A stretch of 64,000 nt of DNA from Labia minor (Eukaryota; Arthropoda; Insecta; Dermaptera; Spongiphoridae). The position numbers and the translations under genes were made by a program. This document shows positions 12,326 through 23,459 of this stretch, piece after piece. Position 1 is the first letter of the stretch. Each line of letters starts with the position of its first letter. The stretch covers positions 45,896,734 to 45,960,733 of the forward strand of contig OY720350.1 in assembly GCA_963082975.1 (NCBI GenBank), written 5' to 3'. The notes below the pieces were generated by a model. It was not told where the DNA came from and did no database searches. It was given only the letters and a program-made list of their open reading frames with translations.

Positions 12326-12610
12326 ATCTAAAATTATTTTTTAATAAATTTAAAAATAATATCCCGTGTAGCGAGTAGATTCTTTTCTATAAGCCCAGTA
12401 GAAAAGAATTCTATTTCAGGGATTGGCGCCCCTGCCCTCACGTGAGCTCTTGATTTCTTCTAAATCCCTCTTCTACCTGGAGGAATCATGTCCTTTACCC
12501 ATTTGACTCCTTTCCATCCATTCTCTTACTCTTAGTCTCCCCCCCACCCTGATCATTCAAAAAATCAAATTTATTTGGATGAAGGAGAATACCTAGCATA
12601 GCTTCATTAA
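12326..12610. repeat. Left direct repeat of family C, copy 1
   Basis: It shares with 13905-14195 the same series of blocks: AATAAATTTAAAAATAATAT, then AGATTCTTTTCTATAA, then CCTGCCCTCACGTGAGCTC, then ATCATGTCCTTTACC. By eye the two repeats are about 80% alike. CACGTGAGCTC includes an E-box/palindromic core. Confidence 0.7.
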
Positions 12611-12641
12611 AAAGAAAAAAAATTGAAATCTTGTCTCTTAT

Positions 12642-12708
12642 AGGAGACTCTTTAGAGTCTCCTATATATATATGAATTAACCCCCGAAGGGGGTTAATTC
12701 ATATATAT
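12642..12708. repeat. Twin hairpins of family C, copy 1
   Basis: Hairpin 1 (12642-12663) has arms AGGAGACTCT and AGAGTCTCCT around TT. Hairpin 2 has perfect 20-bp arms (12666-12685 and 12689-12708) around the triplet GAA. In copies 2 and 3 that triplet is TTC, the inverse. Both hairpins could form cruciforms or strong RNA stems. Confidence 0.85.
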
Positions 12709-13159
12709 CCAGATTACGTCAATTCTCCGATTAGCAAAACCCGGTATATTCACGAGTGAGACATGTCTTATATGCCTCTGAGAGGACCCACCTCTCCTAC
12801 GCTTCATATTAGTAAAAACTTGGAACTCATATTTATAGTACGTTTTGAAAAATTAGAAAAACCACTCTAATCAAAGGTTTTTATTTTATTAAAATTTTTG
12901 ACTAAATCTTGTAAATTGTGACCAAGACCAATCCATTGACCATAATTTTAGCCAGATTCTAAATAAAATTGATTTTTTGTATCATTAAATGGAAATTTTT
13001 AATTGATTTTAATATCGGTTTATTTTTACAGTTGAACAAAAATCTTGCCTCATAACAACAGATAAAACCTATACGAATAGATTCATCATGAAACGTAGAT
13101 TAATTTTCACTACTATTATATAATTTTACGGTGCTTCGTTGATTAAATATTAATTATTG

Positions 13160-13345
13160 AATTTTGACAGATTGAAAAGATTTGCCGCCATCTTGGCCCC
13201 CTCCGCCACCTCTTCTCACCTCCCATCCACCCTCCCTCCTGGCCTGCCGGTGAGCTTCGAGCGCTTTCAGTCGCATTCCCTTTCCAGTCGAAGACGTTAA
13301 CCGGCGTCACCACCGAAATCATCCCTCAATCAAGAATTAATTGTA
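13160..13345 (+). other. GC-rich exon-like block inside family C, copy 1
   Basis: A block following a tttttgacag-like acceptor starts at about 13170 and reads, in one frame, RFAAILAPSATSSHLPSTL. It is pyrimidine-rich and far less AT-rich than the rest of the element. It could be a captured exon or a structural segment. The corresponding block in copy 2 differs by several indels. Confidence 0.3.
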
Positions 13346-13904
13346 AATTTATTTATTCCTATTAATTTAAATGAAGTTTAATAGATTTTAGAAAAGATTC
13401 AAATACAAATTTAATTTTATAAAATATAGATTTTTAACTTTTTACTGATATATTAATTATATTTATTTAATAAATTTCGCCCCCACCTCCAATGCTTTGC
13501 TTCTCGGTGACCTTGAAGGGGACAGCATAGCAATGCTGCATTGCTTACCCCCAATGGATGAGATTCAACTGCCTTTGACTTTATTTTCAAAATAAATTAT
13601 ATTATTTCCCCTTCGTTAAATGAAATTATATACAAATTAATTATACTACGTATTATACGACAAATAAATTAATACGAATTATTTTAATAAATCGATTTAA
13701 CCAACTTTTCCATCCCAATCATTCCTTATTTTTTGTATTTTAACATTGAAACATTTTTTCCTGCTATTCTATTCTATTTTCAAATTCTATATTCAAAAAT
13801 AAATAACTTAAAATAACATAAAAATTACTTGAAAAGGAAGGAAATAATTTTATTGTTTTTCTATATGAAGCAATAAGAAAAAATTGAATAAGTTTCATGA
13901 AATG

Positions 13905-14200
13905 TAAAATTAATTTTTAATAAATTTAAAAATAATATCCTGGGTAACGGGTAGATTCTTTTCTATAATCCCAGTAAAAAAGAGGGGATTGGCGTTCCTG
14001 CCCTCACGTGAGCTCATGATTTTTTCTGCCTTCCCTCTCCCATGGAAAAATCATGTCCTTTACCTTTTAACTTTTTTCTATCAATTCCCTTACTAGTCCC
14101 CCTCTGCTCTTTAGTAAAATTCAACCTTATTTAGAGGAAGAGGAATATCACTTATCAATTCTTTAAATAAGAAAATAAGCTTAGTTAGGGGATTAATTAT
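13905..14200. repeat. Right direct repeat of family C, copy 1
   Basis: Partner of 12326-12610 in the same orientation. It ends just before the right terminus at about 14208. The match to the left repeat is weaker than the match between element copies. Confidence 0.7.
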
Positions 14201-14459
14201 ATATACAGGTGAAAGTGTTTATTCCCAATTTTAAAATGTTTAGTCCCAATTTGAAGTTAAAAAGGTGTAGATGTGAAATTTTGACTAGTACTAAAAGTGA
14301 TGACATGCAAATACGACGACTGTATCAGATGAAAAAAAGTTTTAAATAAAATGAATGAAATGAAAATAGCTTCCTATGTAGTTTTCAAAATTAATATATT
14401 AAATTTTCATAGACCCTGAATATAATGATTTATTATTTTTATTTTTTATTTACAATCTA

Positions 14460-14790
14460 TAAATTTCATGTCCGTTGGCATTTAACCTGTCGACCCTGGA
14501 AATTTCATCCCCCAACGGGTATTAAAGACGAAGTAGCAAGTCCATCCCTTAGGTGTAAGTTTGCCGACATAAGATTCTCCAATGATGCTGTTATGTGCTG
14601 GTTTAGTTCCTGATGGAAGTCGGGGGATGAATAATGCAAGCGGAGCTAATTGACGGGTGGGCCCTCCTTTTGCGGTCCCTTTTTATTACCTCGCCGTTCC
14701 TCGTTCAGTGGAGAACCATGTTCTCGCCAATTCATCTCGATTTTTACCTTTCACCCTTTATTGGAGCTGTAAAACTGACCAGTATTTTCT
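14460..14790. other. GC-richer island
   Basis: A roughly 330-bp block stands out in base composition. An ATG frame at 14634 gives 96 hydrophobic residues (MQAELIDGWALLLRSLFIT), but a second frame is open as well. No family is recognised. It may be a host exon or conserved non-coding DNA. Confidence 0.25.
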
Positions 14791-14924
14791 CATCTCTTTT
14801 CCCATTTCTCGCTCTCTTTTTTTCTATTCACTTTTCATTTTTAAAGCCGATATGCCTTCTTAGAATAAAAGAAAAAAAAATAATTGACGAAATTTTAGAA
14901 CTGAGAAATATAATTCAATTATAA

Positions 14925-15953
14925 ATATAATATTTTCATAAATTAAAAACCTTTTTAATTTTTTGTATTTTTTTTTTTTTTTTTTCAAGTCAAGGATTAT
15001 TTATTATAAATCCAATTCTACATGTATTAAGTTTCCCCGGCTTGAAAATTATTCTGTTGGTTTTAATAAATAAACGTGTTAGAAAATTAAAGTTGATATA
15101 AATGGCGGGTATAATTATCTATTCGAAGGATATAACAGGGTTAACAAGATTACAATTCATTTGATTTATAAAAAAAAAATTATATTGATTTATTATATAA
15201 ATATTAAATTTCGACTTATTAGTAACTATACATTATTTTTTTTTTTTAAATGATTTGATAATGAAATTAAATCAATGAATTTTTGAAAGACTCAGTAAAT
15301 ATTTCTATAAAGGTTAAAGATTTTATTATACAAAACGAATGTTGGTGGGATTTCCAATTTAAGTTTTAAAATATTCGAATAATTAATCATCTTAATTAGG
15401 AATTCAACTCTTGTTTATAAATTATTCATTCTATGTAGGTATTTGAATCAATGAATAAATAAAAATAGAATTTAAAGCTTTCAAATTACACCACACAAAT
15501 AAGATTTTATTTATTAAAATAGAAAAAAAAATATATTAATCAAATCAGAATTAGTTAGTTGTGGGTTTTTAATCTTTCTCGGTGGACGGGAAGAGAGTGA
15601 AATTTAATATTCTATTTAATAAAAAAGATTTATATTGAATTATATTGTAATGTAATAAATAAAATATTTGCATTGTTCATTTACTTTTCAGTTATTGATA
15701 TTGTTATTTAATTGTGGAAAAAATTGAATGGTATTAAAAGGTTAACTACCACTGCTCTAAATAGATTACTTAAAATTCGATTTAAAAAAATTTTAAAAAA
15801 TAATTTAAATGTTTTGCCATCGATTGGATTAAAAATATCCAGTTTACAAAATTTCGATAAAATATATGTCTAATATTCAAATGGAGATATTCACCCAAAA
15901 TAATACTTGAAAAAGTTCACCCATCAAATTTTGTGTTTGTAAGTTAAAAAAAG
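14925..15953. other. AT-rich non-coding stretch
   Basis: Contains a run of about 22 T near 14969-14985 and otherwise nothing recognisable. Confidence 0.5.
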
Positions 15954-16412
15954 CTGGAGTGTCTGCACTCGACTATCTCGCAATTTGAATTGGATTAAAT
16001 AACATATATTATATTTAAATTAAATTTAATTAATTAAATTATAAATTAAAATTAATAAATAATATTTATTAAACCAGCGCATGTTTGGCTCTCTGTTGAT
16101 TGCACCACGTCATGTGTTGGCGCGTGATTTGTAGTGATAAAAAATTAATTCCGGTACTTTTAGCTATTCAATCAAGCTGAAATTCTATATATAGCAGTTT
16201 TATACAATTATTAATCATGTGAAAAATTATCAAACATATATTTTTATTTTTACGGTCACTTTAGAGGAAAAAAAATCAAAACGTTGTAGGTAATGACCCT
16301 CTTCCGGTTGAGCTACATTTCTCAAAAGTTGATAGAAAACTATGAATTTTGAATAATGCCCATGTACCAAATTTCATCATTCTAGCTCAAACAGTTTTTG
16401 CGTAATCTTGGT

Positions 16413-16444
<32 letters not shown>

Positions 16445-16516
16445 GACATTTTTCTCAACCTTAGTGAACCTTCAACCTTTCGTGATCGCAATACTATCTC
16501 TGGTGAGATAGTAAAA
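15954..16516 (-). mobile_element. HINE-like family A, copy 3
   Basis: The 3' hairpin end lies at 15954 (slightly eroded) and the 5' hairpin GAGATAGTAAAA at 16505-16514. It has a (CA)n run of about 20 bases at 16424-16443. Part of the segment between the microsatellite and the 5' end is missing relative to copy 6. Confidence 0.7.
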
Positions 16517-17400
16517 ATATGACATAAAAACTTCCCTCAAAATTAGATAAATATAAAAGCGCCTACAACTTATGCAACCCACTTTATAGCTTAGGCAAGA
16601 TTTCATATCAGTATAATTTCAGGGGTTCACATTAAATGATCAAGCATAGTTAAATTAAATATTAAGAGTATTTTTTATAATTATATCATTAAGTATTCAT
16701 TATTATACGTTTTTTTATCTTTATTGATACAATGGGAGTATTTTAATTGTATTTTTAATTATTTTTTATCATGATTGTCTCTTTATTAATATTAAACTAT
16801 ACATAGCGTAGGTATATTTATAAGCTATAATATTTTAATTGGGATAAAGAAATTATTTTGGTTGGTAATTATATTAATTCTTTAGGTTATATATATATTG
16901 ATTCACTCTTGTTATTTTATATAAAAGAAAACACAATTTCATGATCAATGTTTAAGTTTTGATTTGGAATCCCCTTTAACATCTACAATATCATTTCCTA
17001 AATTCATAAAACGTTTTTTTTTTCTGATCTTTCTATGACATAAATGATTCTGATGTGGAAATTTTTATTTTATGAATATCTTTTACATTAAGTATATTTA
17101 TCTAAATACAAATAAGATATTGTTTAATGCCCATTCCTCAAACATTCATCATTCATTCAATTAGATTAATTGAATTTACATTCATTTAATTCAATTTAAG
17201 ATTCATTAATAACAATTGATCTTTTCCAATTAGAGAAATCACTGATAATTAAATTTTAATTGTTAATATTGTATCATAATGAGTGTTGGCGCCTTTTCCA
17301 TGCGCCATCTGGGTGAAGTGTCATGCTTTTTTTTGTATCATGTGGAGAGACTCGCTGTTTTTTAGAGGGTTAGAGAGAAATTTGCATATGACATATTTTC
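16517..17400. other. AT-rich non-coding stretch
   Basis: No gene. A less AT-rich patch near 17283-17375 (gttggcgccttttccatgcg) is unassigned. Confidence 0.5.
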
Positions 17401-17402
17401 TG

Positions 17403-18240
17403 TAATATTATCAAACAATTGTTATTATACAGGGTGGGGTAGAAAAACCTATCCGATTTCAAAATGTTATAAAATTAAAACCACTCAGCTTGTCAAAAAA
17501 TTTCTTTTATTAACATATCGCAAATTTTATGCCATTTTTAAATTTAAGTTTTGTAAAGCACATCACTCAAATGTCGTCCTTGGGAGCGGATACACTGATT
17601 TAGGCGCTCGCGGTAACTTTCCATGACTTCAGGTCCTGGGACGTCCAGGCGACTTCTTTTTCAATGCTGAACCCGTCTGTCGAAAATTTGACACCCACAC
17701 TGTAATCGTAGCGTGATGTGGAACAGGATCATGACGCCCGAGTCCGAAATGAATTCGAAAAGCACGTTGTGTAGCAATTATCGAACCGCCGTTTACGATA
17801 AACCGCTCAATACAAAAGCACGATGTTCACCAGACCAAGGCATGTTGACTACTGATATATGGCATAAATCCGGCTTTTTAACGGTTTTTACCCCACTACT
17901 CTACCTGCTCCCTCTTCTGAGAAAAAGGGATTTGAAATCGAATAGGTTTTTCTGCCCCACCCTGTACATTTGGCTCTCCAAATATTCAACCTGTTTTATC
18001 TACATCTACATTTATGTACGTTTTATACATGTTCTCAGATGATTATCAATATTATCAAACAATTATTATTATACATTTGGCTGTCCAACTATTTAAATTG
18101 TTTCATCGACATCTACATTATATATATTCATGTTCTCCTATGATTATTATTATATACTTGGCTTTCCAAATATTCAACCTGTTTCATCTACTTATACATT
18201 TATATATATATATATATATACAAATTATCATATAATTATT
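17403..18240. repeat. Tandem repeat of about 105 bp, three units, first one interrupted
   Basis: The unit runs from AATATTATCAAACAATT through CATTTGGCTCTCCAA and CATCTACATT to CATGTTCTC. Unit 1 is split by the mariner derivative at 17430-17964. Units 2 and 3 (about 18047-18145 and 18146-18235) are uninterrupted. Short frames on the plus strand here only reflect the repeat. Confidence 0.75.
17430..17964 (-). mobile_element. Mariner/Tc1-type deletion derivative
   Basis: Terminal inverted repeats begin CAGGGTGGGG and continue AGAAAAACCTAT on both ends, with TA on each side. On the minus strand a fragment reads SIIATQRAFRIHFGLGRHDP, then WVSNFRQTGSALKKKSPGRP. This is the N-terminal helix-turn-helix region of an insect-type mariner-like transposase. 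It is followed almost at once, in another frame, by ESYRERLNQCIRSQGRHLSD, a typical transposase C-terminus. The catalytic core is missing, so this is an internally deleted, non-autonomous copy. Confidence 0.88.
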
Positions 18241-18879
18241 AATATTCATAATTTGAGATATCTCAAGTTTGCCGCCCTTTTTATTATAAGTCAATCAAAT
18301 AGTGATATTTATAAATTAATGCACATAAATAAATTATTAAGTTATTTAATCAATATTAATTAATACACAGAGTAAATTTTTTTACACATATTTGTATGCA
18401 CTTGTAAACATATTACATTTACTTTCTAGCTTTCATACTAGAAAAATCGTAAAATATTTTTTCCGCCGGCCCTGCTTTTCAAAAGAAAAATCTATGATTT
18501 AAAACAATATTGGTATATTACTTCAAAGTAATCATATAAACTTTTCAAAAGAAATGGCATTTATAAACTGATATCAAAAAATTTTAGTTAGGAAAAATTG
18601 CCGAACAAAATCGTAAAGATGCGTTTACGAATTCAACGAATTTTAATGAATACAATAAAATAAAATTATTATCCTGTTCTTGGAATTAGAATTCAAAATT
18701 TATACTAAAATGCATTTATATACACCGAGGAATAATATTCGAAATCATATAGTTGATCATAATTTATATAAATCAAATAGTAAACTTATAATAATCATAA
18801 TAATCATTTATTATTCAAGAAAGAAAAAAAATAAATATGAAATGAATAAGTTACTTTTTACAACTATAACTAAATATAA
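18241..18879. other. AT-rich non-coding stretch
   Basis: No gene. Small GCCGCCC-containing patches near 18265 and 18465 may be remains of other hAT ends. Confidence 0.4.
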
Positions 18880-18950
18880 AAAATGCCGCCCCAAGATAAG
18901 TGCCGCCCGGTGCGGACCGCACCCACCGCACCCTCCTAGGTACGCCACTG
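18880..18950. mobile_element. hAT right terminus, left end not found
   Basis: Read in reverse, it begins CAGTGGCGTACCTAGGAGGG and continues through GCGGTCCGCACC and GGGCGGCA, a very characteristic hAT end. No CAGTGGCGTACC partner exists upstream in the window, so the element is truncated or very diverged. Confidence 0.65.
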
Positions 18951-19505
18951 ATAGAACAGTAAATTATAAATTATAATTAAAATTAAAAATAGGATTAAAG
19001 AAAAAATTAAAATATTTTGCATTCATTTGAAATTTCTTGGAATAAATTTGATTTAATTGCTTCAAAGTAGGAGTAGAGCTTAAATGCTCCAATGTGTAAG
19101 AATATAATTTATACATGCCCATTTGTCTCATTTATCAAGGATAGATAAATATGTATATACATATATCATTAATCCAATATACGGAAATGATACTGACAAC
19201 ATTTTTTTAATATAAGAACGTTATATTTGGACCCCCTATTGTTACATAGTAAATTTATTTAAATTAATTCATTTGAGTTACATATATTAGCTGAAATTTT
19301 TATAAATATACGTTATTCTATATATATATATATTCATGTTAAAAAAAACAATTATCTAAATGTTTGTTATTTTCTTTAAATAATATTATAATTTGATGTT
19401 ATAATTAAGTTCTTTAGGAATAATTTAATTTACATTATTATATGGTGTCTCAAAAGTAATTGACATTTTTAATAAAATATTTAATTTATTTTAATACATT
19501 TAATG
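18951..19505. other. AT-rich non-coding stretch
   Basis: No gene. TATGGTGTCTCAAAAGTAAT at 19441 resembles a transposon end, but no partner was found. Confidence 0.35.
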
Positions 19506-19980
19506 GTTTAGAACAGTGGTTCTTAAACTGTGGTCCGCGGACCCCTGGGGGTCCGCGAAGCCTTTACTGGGGGTCCGCGGTCCTCGGAAAAAAATCATCG
19601 TAAAAATATATACATATATAAATATTTAAAGTTCATTGTTTAACTATATCCTCCTAGAGAATTACGGCTATAATTTAATACTATTAATAATACTATTTTA
19701 TTTTATTAAATTGATAATTATGTCAATTAATTTTTTGTGAATAAATAAACATATATAAAAAACTATATATAAAATTTGAATTTTCATCCATTCATTCATT
19801 TAAAATCATTTTTCGATTGTTCCTTTAAAATAACCCCTCTTAGGGGCTCGGAAGGGGAGGCATATAAGGGAATTTTCTTTCACTTTGTTATTGGGGAAAA
19901 CCAGGGGAGGGGACAGTCTTACCCGGAAAAACCCAAATTGTCAGCGTCCACTCTGGGGTTTTAAACAGTTTTAAAGCAAA

Positions 19981-20090
19981 TGTTAATTATAAGTTCATTT
20001 CTCAACGAGTTGTATCTTTAAATTATTTTTATTAATGTTAATTATAAGTTCATTTCTCAACGAGTTGTATCTTTAAATTATTTTTATTAA
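19981..20090. repeat. 55-bp tandem duplication inside the Buster element
   Basis: Two identical adjacent units (19981-20035 and 20036-20090) beginning TGTTAATTATAAGTTC. They lie between the left terminus and the coding region. Confidence 0.9.
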
Positions 20091-20280
20091 TTTAATTAAT
20101 TATAATTAAATTATAGCTAATAATAGTTTATTATAGCTAATAATTTTTTTTAATTTTTAGTGTAATTTGCATGATCATTATTTTATAAAAACACTAAACA
20201 CATTTTGCAATTTCCCAGAAAGGCTGTTTTTGAGAGTAAGTATAAGTTAGTTTTATGAATAAAAAATATTTATTTTAATA

Positions 20281-20365
20281 ATATTTTAGAATCAAATTAC
20301 GAAATTAATAATATTTTAGAATCAAATTACGAAATTAATAATATTTTAGAATCAAATTACGAAAT
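20281..20365. repeat. 30-bp tandem repeat, about 2.8 units
   Basis: Unit ATATTTTAGAATCAAATTAC plus ten further bases, repeated without change. It is followed by looser 20-25-bp units built on AAAACATTCATTTAAAATGA up to about 20510. Confidence 0.9.
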
Positions 20366-20594
20366 ATATTTATTATATAAATTAATATTCATTTATAATG
20401 ATATTAAATCATTTATTTAAAATGATTTAAAACATTTATTAAAATGATTTAAAACATTCATTTAAAATGATATTAAAACATTCATTTAAAATCATATTAA
20501 AACATAGCTAGTAAATAATAATTCGTTATATTTATATTATATTTATATTATATTTATATTATTGTAGTTCAATGTTAATAAATTACTCCATAAA

Positions 20595-22454
20595 ATGGAT
20601 CGTTGGCTACAAACTGGTTCAACACAGAAACGGAAAGAATCAGATGATGAGGCATCAACAGCAAACTCTACCAAGAAACGCAAAACTAGAAAATATTCGG
20701 ATGATTATTTATCATTTGGATTTACTTATATTTGCAACAATGATGTGGAAAGACCAGTCTGCGTTCTATGTCAGGAAAGTTTATCCAATGAAAGTATGAA
20801 ACCTGCTAATCTCAGACGTCATTTACAAACAAAGCACAGCGAGCATGTTAGTAAGTCTATCGAATTTTTTAAAATGAAAAAAGAAGAACTTAATTCAAGT
20901 CAGAAATTGATGGTAAAGACGGGATCTGGTGGTATGAGTAAGAAAGCAGTAATGGCATCATATGAAGTAGCTCTACTTATTGCTAAAGCAGGAAAGCCGC
21001 ATAATATAGCAGAGCAATTAATTCTTCCTGCTACAAAAGTAATTACAAATATAATGTTAGGAACTAAAGCAGCAAACGATATAAATTTGATTTCATTATC
21101 AAATGATACGGTTAAGAATAGGATTGAAGACATGTCATGTAATATAAAAGAAGAATTAATATCGAGAGTGCGCAAAAGTCACTATTACTCATTACAATTG
21201 GATGAAAGTACTGATGTCACTAATAATGCCAATTTGTTAGCTTTCATTAGATATGAGTTTGAAAATCAAATACAAGAAGATGTATTGTTTTGTGATTCAC
21301 TACCTTCACGAACGACAGCTAATGACATATTTAACAGTTTGAATAATTTTATAACCGAAAATGAAATAGAGTGGCCAAAATGTGTTGGAATTTGCACTGA
21401 TGGTGCTCGTGCAATGTCAGGTACAAGAACTGGATTGATTGCTCTTATTAAAAATGTTGCGCCTCAGGTTGTTTGGAATCATTGCTGCATTCACAGAGAA
21501 TCATTAGCAGCCAAAAATATGTCACCAGATTTGAAAAGAACATTAGACGAAGTAGTTAAAATTGTCAATTTCATTAAGGCTCGTCCACTTAATTCCAGAG
21601 TTTTTAAAATTTTGTGTGAGGAAATGGGTAGTCAACATACACATTTATTATTACATACAGATGTACGTTGGTTGTCCCGCGGGAAAGTACTCATTCGCCT
21701 TTTTGAGCTTCGAGATGAAATACGATTGTTTTTAATAGATGCGCATTTTGAACTGACCGAATGTTTCAATGATTTTATCTGGTTAGCTAAGGTGGCTTAC
21801 TTGACTGATATTTTTACAAAATTGAACGAACTTAATTTGAGCCTGCAAGGTACTGTTGTAAATATATTTAAAGTTGAAGATAAAATAGAAGCAATGATTA
21901 AAAAAATCGACTTGTGGTCGAAACGCATCCAGAACGGTGTATATGAGTCTTTTCCAACTCTCAATGATTTCATAGAAAGCTCCAGTGAAAAATTGCTTAA
22001 TCAAACGCGTCAATTATTTGTTGAACATTTAATTACTTTGAAAAGCAACTTCAGGAAGTATTTTTCTACTCCTGATCCTTGCAATAACTGGATCAGAGAT
22101 CCATTTAATATGGAAATTACAAATGCTAAACATTTATCTGCACCTGAACAAGATATTCTCGTGGAATTATCATGTGATACAACTTATAAACTAAAATTTA
22201 ACAAAACTGAATTGAGCAACTTTTGGTTACTTCTCAGGTCAGATTATCCTGCGCTTGCAAATAAAGCACTTCAACACTTGATTCCATTCTGCACAACATA
22301 TTTATGCGAACAAGCTTTTTCGGTACTATTTTATATTAAGTCTAAATATAGAAACAAATTAAATGTAGAGCCGGATCTTAGATTAAAAGTTTCCAATATT
22401 AAGCCAGATATTGAGATTCTTGTTTCAAGAAAACAACTGCATACATCTCATTAA
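20595..22454 (+). CDS. hAT transposase, Buster/ZBED5-like, 619 aa
   Basis: This is a DNA-cutting and strand-joining enzyme that would act in the nucleus on its own element ends. It starts at ATG 20595 (MDRWLQTGS), followed by a basic nuclear-localisation-like stretch (KKRKTRK). A BED-type zinc finger follows: C56-x2-C59-x16-H76-x4-H81. The catalytic residues are all visible: D203 in QLDESTD, D269 in CTDGARAMSG, the C297-x2-H300 motif, the DVRW motif at 356-359, and E572 in CEQAFS within the C-terminal dimerisation region. The tail KSKYRNKLNVEPDLR matches the family. Length is full for this group and the frame is unbroken. Vertebrate relatives such as ZBED5, SCAND3 and FAM200 are domesticated forms; here terminal repeats and a target duplication show it is still a transposon gene. 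No intron is needed. Confidence 0.95.
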   Translation: MDRWLQTGSTQKRKESDDEASTANSTKKRKTRKYSDDYLSFGFTYICNNDVERPVCVLCQESLSNESMKPANLRRHLQTKHSEHVSKSIEFFKMKKEELNSSQKLMVKTGSGGMSKKAVMASYEVALLIAKAGKPHNIAEQLILPATKVITNIMLGTKAANDINLISLSNDTVKNRIEDMSCNIKEELISRVRKSHYYSLQLDESTDVTNNANLLAFIRYEFENQIQEDVLFCDSLPSRTTANDIFNSLNNFITENEIEWPKCVGICTDGARAMSGTRTGLIALIKNVAPQVVWNHCCIHRESLAAKNMSPDLKRTLDEVVKIVNFIKARPLNSRVFKILCEEMGSQHTHLLLHTDVRWLSRGKVLIRLFELRDEIRLFLIDAHFELTECFNDFIWLAKVAYLTDIFTKLNELNLSLQGTVVNIFKVEDKIEAMIKKIDLWSKRIQNGVYESFPTLNDFIESSSEKLLNQTRQLFVEHLITLKSNFRKYFSTPDPCNNWIRDPFNMEITNAKHLSAPEQDILVELSCDTTYKLKFNKTELSNFWLLLRSDYPALANKALQHLIPFCTTYLCEQAFSVLFYIKSKYRNKLNVEPDLRLKVSNIKPDIEILVSRKQLHTSH

Positions 22455-22488
22455 ATATGTAAGTTATATTTAATGAGATAGATGCAGT
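22436..22488. terminator. Hairpin straddling the transposase stop codon
   Basis: Two 23-nt arms (22436-22458 and 22466-22488) pair with two mismatches around a 7-nt loop. The TAA stop (22452-22454) lies in the left arm. In RNA this would form a strong stem at the end of the coding region. Whether it acts in 3' processing or is a by-product of template switching is unknown. Confidence 0.6.
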
Positions 22489-22848
22489 TATTTTTTAAAA
22501 TATTTCTTATTTAATATTTTCTGAAAAAAATTATAAAATATTTATATGAATTTAATGTAAGTACCCATTATAATTTGTGAGATTTGTTGCTATGACAATG
22601 TTTGTATTTTCTTTCTTCAATATTATAATTTCTAATAAAATGTGTTCTACAATATGCAAAAAAATCGTTATTCACCAATCACTGTTAGAAATATTCATCA
22701 TATATCCTTGTCCTTATGAGATCGTAAGCCAGAAATTAATTAATAAAATGACGTAAAGTACCTAAAGTTGTGATGGGGGTCCGTCAAAAAAAATTTTTTC
22801 AAGTGGGGGTCCGTGGAGTACATAAGTTTAAGAACCTATGGTTTAGAA

Positions 22849-23455
22849 AGCAAATACATCGAGTTTATGTGTTGCATTTGCATATTAAACTCTGGAAAGA
22901 CAGAATATTGTGAGTTTTTTAGATAAATAAATAAATAAAAATATAAAACATAATCTTGCTACAAACCGGTTATTCATCTTACCGGCTACACTGTTAATAC
23001 ATAATTTGCCGAAATGAAGAATCCAATTTGATATAAACTGGGGTATGGATTACTAAGTTTTTGGAAAATGAAAATGAAAATGCTATTACTCTAAATTGAA
23101 TTCGATATTCTAAGATGATTTCAAACATTTTATTATTTGAAATATTTAGTTAAATAAAGCGATACAACTTTTCTTATTGCCAATGAAATCATGCAGTTAT
23201 AATAAGAAACATTTCTTAGGAAATGTTTAAGTAGTTTGACACTTAGTATATTCTTTCTATGGGATTCTTTTAAGGAAAGCGTATATCAATTAACATGTAA
23301 CAATTAAGGATCTTAAAAATGAAATTCGCTTTAAACAATGCGAATTATGCAAACAAGTTCAGGATAATTTCTTTAAAACGGTTAAATATATGCTCTGAAA
23401 GAAAAGGTAGATATTTGTTTGAAACCGAAAATAATTATTATATAAAATGTTTTAT
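22849..23455. other. AT-rich non-coding stretch
   Basis: No gene or shared repeat recognised. Confidence 0.5.
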
Positions 23456-23459
23456 TAAG

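Larger units (their letters stand above)
11824..14210. mobile_element. Palindrome-bearing repeat family C, copy 1, with hAT-like head
   Basis: The first roughly 420 bp begin CAGGTATGGCCAAACTTTT, a hAT-like terminus also present at 39567 and 42545. From 12248 the core begins GTATATAAATTATCGGG. It ends near 14208 with a sequence whose reverse is GTATATATAATTAATCCCC, an imperfect inverted repeat. Inside are two adjacent hairpins, a pyrimidine- and GC-rich block, and two roughly 280-bp direct repeats near the ends. Copy 3 matches over the same span with only a few percent difference. No transposase is encoded and the class is unknown. Confidence 0.6.
19506..22848 (+). mobile_element. Complete hAT (Buster-type) transposon with 8-bp target duplication
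   Basis: The 3327-bp element (19514-22840) begins CAGTGGTTCTTAAACT and ends, in reverse, CATAGGTTCTTAAACT. Subterminal GGTCCGCGGACCCC and GGGGGTCCG blocks follow inside each end. The flanks are GTTTAGAA at 19506-19513 and again at 22841-22848: a perfect 8-bp duplication with central TA, fitting the Buster group's nnnTAnnn preference. It carries one uninterrupted transposase gene. Tandem repeats fill the 5' untranslated part: 55 bp x2 at 19981-20090 and 30 bp x3 at 20281-20365. The clean ends and open frame suggest recent movement. Confidence 0.95.

Noticed and set aside
12326-14200. Family C as an LTR-type element because of terminal direct repeats
   Set aside because: The two repeats within a copy differ far more than the same repeat between copies, and no coding or LTR-type signals are present.
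17713-18363. Plus-strand proteins over the mariner derivative and the tandem repeat
   Set aside because: They are shadows. The minus strand carries the transposase fragments, and the rest follows the tandem repeat.
20281-20510. CRISPR-like or regulatory array
   Set aside because: These are contiguous 20-30-bp tandem units without spacers, inside a eukaryotic transposon.
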